NCBI GenBank assembly: GCA_038093515.1
Contig: JBBPSI010000033.1
Location: 1-64,000 of the forward strand
Direction of reading: 5' to 3'
DNA from: Butyriboletus loyo
Taxonomy: Eukaryota > Basidiomycota > Agaricomycetes > Boletales > Boletaceae
Length of the DNA: 64,000 nt
The notes beneath the pieces were generated by a model. The model did not search any database and was not told the DNA's origin. It saw nothing but the letters and a program-made list of their open reading frames with translations. Positions 60,488-64,000 of this stretch are shown piece by piece (the stretch's first letter is position 1; each line of letters opens with the position of its first letter). A program made the translations under genes and the position numbers.

Positions 60488-63400
60488 ATGCACTCTTCAT
60501 ATCTCGGATCGACCCCGCGAATAGCTCAAAAGCATGTTCTCCTCTCAGAGATACTTGCCGTGACATCGGTCATGCGAAAGAACTCGCGTTGGGCTTCTGC
60601 AGCTCATACGCTCCATGCTCGGGATTACGCGCTGGCAAGGGATCTCGGTCTCCGGAGAGCAAGTCCTGGAGGCAATAACCAACGTTCTGGGAGCGTCTCG
60701 CCAGAGGCAGATTTAATGGGCGGTTTCCAGGAACTCAAGCGTACCGTTCGTAGTGCTGAAGGTTGGTCCGACTTGTACTTGAGATTCATGCCTCATGATG
60801 CTCCAGATATCCAGAGCATACTTCTGCCTGTGCTTCTCGGTCCCTTCTTCGCTCTCATCCGCTCACCAATCTCGACGGGCCCCATTACGTCGGCAGCACT
60901 CTCTGCCCTACACAATTTCTTCGCATGTGGACTGATTTCAGCCAATTCCGTCGAATTGGAGATTGCATTGGTAGAGCTAAGCAGCACAGTGTCTCATTGT
61001 AAATTTGAAGCAAGTGATTCGTCGGGCGACGAGGTCGTTCTCCTCAAAATCATGACAGTAATCCACGACTGCATGGTTGGCAGTAGCGTTGGAGCGTTCC
61101 TCGGCGACGTGGAGGTCTGCGAGATGCTAGAAACGGTGTTGACGACGTGCTGTCAGATGAGGTTAAGTGGTTTGTAGCATCATCTTCCGTGATTCCGTGT
61201 TCCCTGATGAACACAACCAAGAGGTCTTACGGCGGTCTGCCGAGTCAACGATGCTTTCGATTGCCCGAACGATGTTTGGGCGCCTCCACAAATTTGACCC
61301 CGCTGAGGAGGAAGCGAAGCTTCGTGTCCACGAAGATGAACCTCAGCACGGCGACCTTAGCCTATCGGTCCCGAGTGCCGTGACTTCCCACAGTCAAGTC
61401 ACCGACAGCGCAATCTCTCCAGGTGCACGCGGGGAAGACACAAAGTATACCGGCACTTTGACACACCCCGCACTCGATGTAGCCAATGCCCAGGACAGAA
61501 TCGCGGAAGGGAGTGTTCCATCTGTTGTTGTTCCTCGACCTTGTGGGTTTACACACAAGTCCCTTGAACCGTTCTCACGTCTCATCCATTGCAGATGGGC
61601 TTCCTGCCCTCTTAGAGCTCCTTCGGGTGCTTGTCAATATTCTGGATCCAAATGACCAAGTTCACACAGATTCGACGCGGTTGACTGCTCTTACCATCTT
61701 GAACACCATCATCGAAACATGTGGGACCAGGATTGGAGATTACCCTTCCCTTGTTGTCTTGATTTTAGACCATGGATGTAAAAATCTTTTCCAGCTCGCG
61801 CGTTCTGACAATCCCGCTGTGTTGCAGGGTGCTCTGCGAACGATATCTTCGTTGTTCGAGACCATGCGATCACACCTCAAGTTACAGCAGGAACTTTATC
61901 TGGCTTTCAGCATCGATCGCCTGGCAACCCCTCCTCTTCTGAGATCCAATACGACAAAAAAGCATCAGGCGAGTTCACCACGCCCTGGCACTCCCGCTAC
62001 TTCGACCCCGACTCTCGGACCAGTCGACACGGAACTTGACCTAGAGAAAGGAAGTATTGTTTCTTCCCGCCCTCCCGTACAACCGGCCCGTGGCGACACC
62101 CGCGACTTAATGTTGGAGACATTGAGTCAGATATCCCGGCATCCTAGTTTCATGGTCGATCTTTACACCAACTATGATTGTGACATCAATTGCGAGAACC
62201 TATTTGAACGGCTCATAGAGTTCTTGACCAAGGTTGGTCTGACATGCGTTTGTCGTTTGTCCGTTACTTCATTCTCACTTGTAGGGGGTATACCCTTGGC
62301 AATACTCGTCCGCTTCTGAGGCACAACAGTTGCATTCGCAATACCTGTGTTTGGATATGTTACTAGCATTCGTGAATGATATGGCAGTACGCGCGCAAGG
62401 GGTAGGTGTCCCTTTGTGTCTTGTTGTATATGCTCACTTGGGGTGCAGGAAAACGAAGCGTGGAAGCTGGTATGTCTTACTTGCGTCCCTTGGAATGCAT
62501 TCTGACTTGTTCCCTAGGATTTTGAGTCACCAGAACAACTGCTGCAAAGAAAGTCTAGGAAGAAGCTTGTGTTGACAGGGGCAGCTCGATTCAACTCGAA
62601 ACCCAAGCTCGGGCTCGCTTTCCTAGAGGAGAACAAGTTAATATACTCGGACCTCTCTCCAGAAGTATCTCGGGCAAAGAGTTTGGCAAAGTTCCTAAAA
62701 AGCTCCACTCGCCTAGATAAACGTTTACTCGGGGATTACTTGTCAAAATCGGACAATTTAGAGTTACTGAAAGAGTTCATGAACATGTTCGAGTTCAAAG
62801 ACGTGAATTACTTTTCTTCCTCGGATGTTTCGTAACTCACACATACGTCGTCAGAAACCGATGGTTGATGCTATGCGGGAGATGCTTGAAACTCTCAGAC
62901 TTCCCGGGGAGTCTCAACAGATCGATCGTATCGCTGAGACTTTTGCGTCGGTCTATTTTGCTTCAAAGCCAGGCAAGTATAGACATCTTTGGGGTCATTC
63001 CATTGCTGATATTTGCTTAACTGATCCTTCTTTAGCTGAAATTAAAACTCAAGATGCTGTTTATGTGCTGGCATACTCAATCATTATGCTTAACACTGAT
63101 CTCCACAACCCTCAAGTTCGGGCAAGTCCAGTCTTCTTGTTACCCTTCCTCTATAGCTCATAATATACTAGAAACGAATGTCAATAGTGGATTACCAACG
63201 TAATCTGAGGGGACAGAATGGCGGAGAAGATTTCTCATCTGAGTTCCTAGTATGAACTATCCCGATCTTCGTTTGCTCTGGTTAACTTTTTCCAGCAACA
63301 CATTTATGACTCGATACGCAAGCGTGAAATAATTATGCCGGAGGAGCATACTGGTCAGCTAGGGTTTGAATATGCATGGAAAGAATTGCTTTCCCGCTCG

Positions 63401-64000
63401 CGGCAATCAGGTCCGCATAATGCCTCCTAAAAGTGATCATGGTTAAAAAAAATCGTAGGGCGCTTCATGATGTGCAACTCGACTCTATTTGATTTTGACA
63501 TGTTCAAAACCGTCTGGAAGCCAGTTATATCTGCCATCGCTCATGCCTTTATCACTTTCGATGACGAATATGTGATCCAGCGAGCAATTTCAGGATTCCG
63601 ACAATGCGCTACACTGGCAGGACACTTCAATCTACCGGATGTGTTTGATTTCGTGGTAGTCTCGCTTTCGCAGGCTACCAGCCTTCTGTCCGAGGACCTC
63701 CCTGTTCACGTTCCCAACTATCCGGTCGTTGAAGTTGAAGGACAGTCTGTGACCGTTTCCTCGCTATCTGTCAAATTTGGAACGAATTTCAGAGGACAAC
63801 TAGCTGCGGTGGTCTTATTCAACATCGTCAATGGCAATGGCAACGCTCTTCGCGAAGGTTGGACACAAGTAAGATCGTCTACTATCAATTTTCACTACTT
63901 CGAGCACTAATCCCTGTGTAGATTTTCGAGATGTTCGAGAACTTGTTCATGCACTCCTTACTGCCGACAAGGATGTTGCAAATGGAAGATTTCCTTGGTG
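60488..64000 (+). CDS. Sec7-domain ARF-GEF, GEA1/GEA2/GBF1 type (3' end outside window)
   Basis: Guanine-nucleotide exchange factor for Arf1 at the early Golgi. ATG 60488 [20 protein letters not shown], then [18 protein letters not shown] (DCB domain). HUS region: [20 protein letters not shown] joined to VYPW. Sec7 domain: [38 protein letters not shown], then [20 protein letters not shown] with the catalytic glutamic finger, and [23 protein letters not shown]1 begins with [15 protein letters not shown] and continues to the window edge ([15 protein letters not shown]). Introns are short; the exon joins near 61160-61190, 61530-61590 and 62815-62855 are inferred. Confidence 0.93.

Overview
The window is nuclear DNA of a filamentous basidiomycete, most likely an Agaricomycete. 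The proteins are of basidiomycete type. Nearly every gene is broken by many short introns of about 45-60 nt with GT..AG ends and CTAAC/CTGAC-like branch sites, and gene density is about one per 2 kb. The order cannot be fixed from sequence alone.

I find 32 protein genes (one cut at each window edge) and one tRNA. Left part (1-25 kb): MFS transporter end; peroxisomal-type acyl-CoA synthetase; Ctp1/Sae2/CtIP repair factor; GPI1; 6-phosphofructo-2-kinase/fructose-2,6-bisphosphatase; PIG-X/PBN1; Rho GTPase; YPT1; Argonaute; PDX1/SNZ vitamin B6 synthase; mitoribosomal mL49/IMG2; a small orphan gene; an Arg/Asp/Glu-rich protein head-to-head with a cyclin L. Middle (25-45 kb): tRNA-Asp and a 2-kb gene-free stretch; SRP receptor alpha; a single-pass membrane protein; glyoxalase II; SFT2; EDC4/Ge-1; a 1.2-kb gap; BET4; SYF1. 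Right part (44-64 kb): a CINP-like conserved protein; a WD40 protein; a membrane-anchored DUF3445/HODM protein; nitronate monooxygenase; SSF1/Peter Pan; cytochrome c heme lyase; PKA catalytic subunit; TFB3/MAT1; a ZUFSP-type C78 peptidase; proteasome alpha-4; and the start of GEA1/GBF1.

Most are conserved housekeeping genes. Several belong to shared processes: GPI-anchor synthesis (GPI1, PBN1); vesicle traffic (YPT1, BET4 which helps prenylate YPT1, SFT2, GEA1, SRP receptor); RNA metabolism (Argonaute, EDC4, SYF1, cyclin L). I see no secondary-metabolite cluster, intact transposon, CRISPR array or obviously new defence system. The most unusual signals are gene-structure features: an 8-nt Argonaute microexon carrying a catalytic Asp codon, a coding exon consisting only of the ATG in BET4, a stop-free 51-nt intron inside the PKA glycine loop, a GC-AG intron in nitronate monooxygenase, and a short dispersed repeat with tRNA-like boxes.

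Gene ends and splice sites were read by eye from frame continuity and family conservation. Gene spans are usually reliable; some internal exons are less so.
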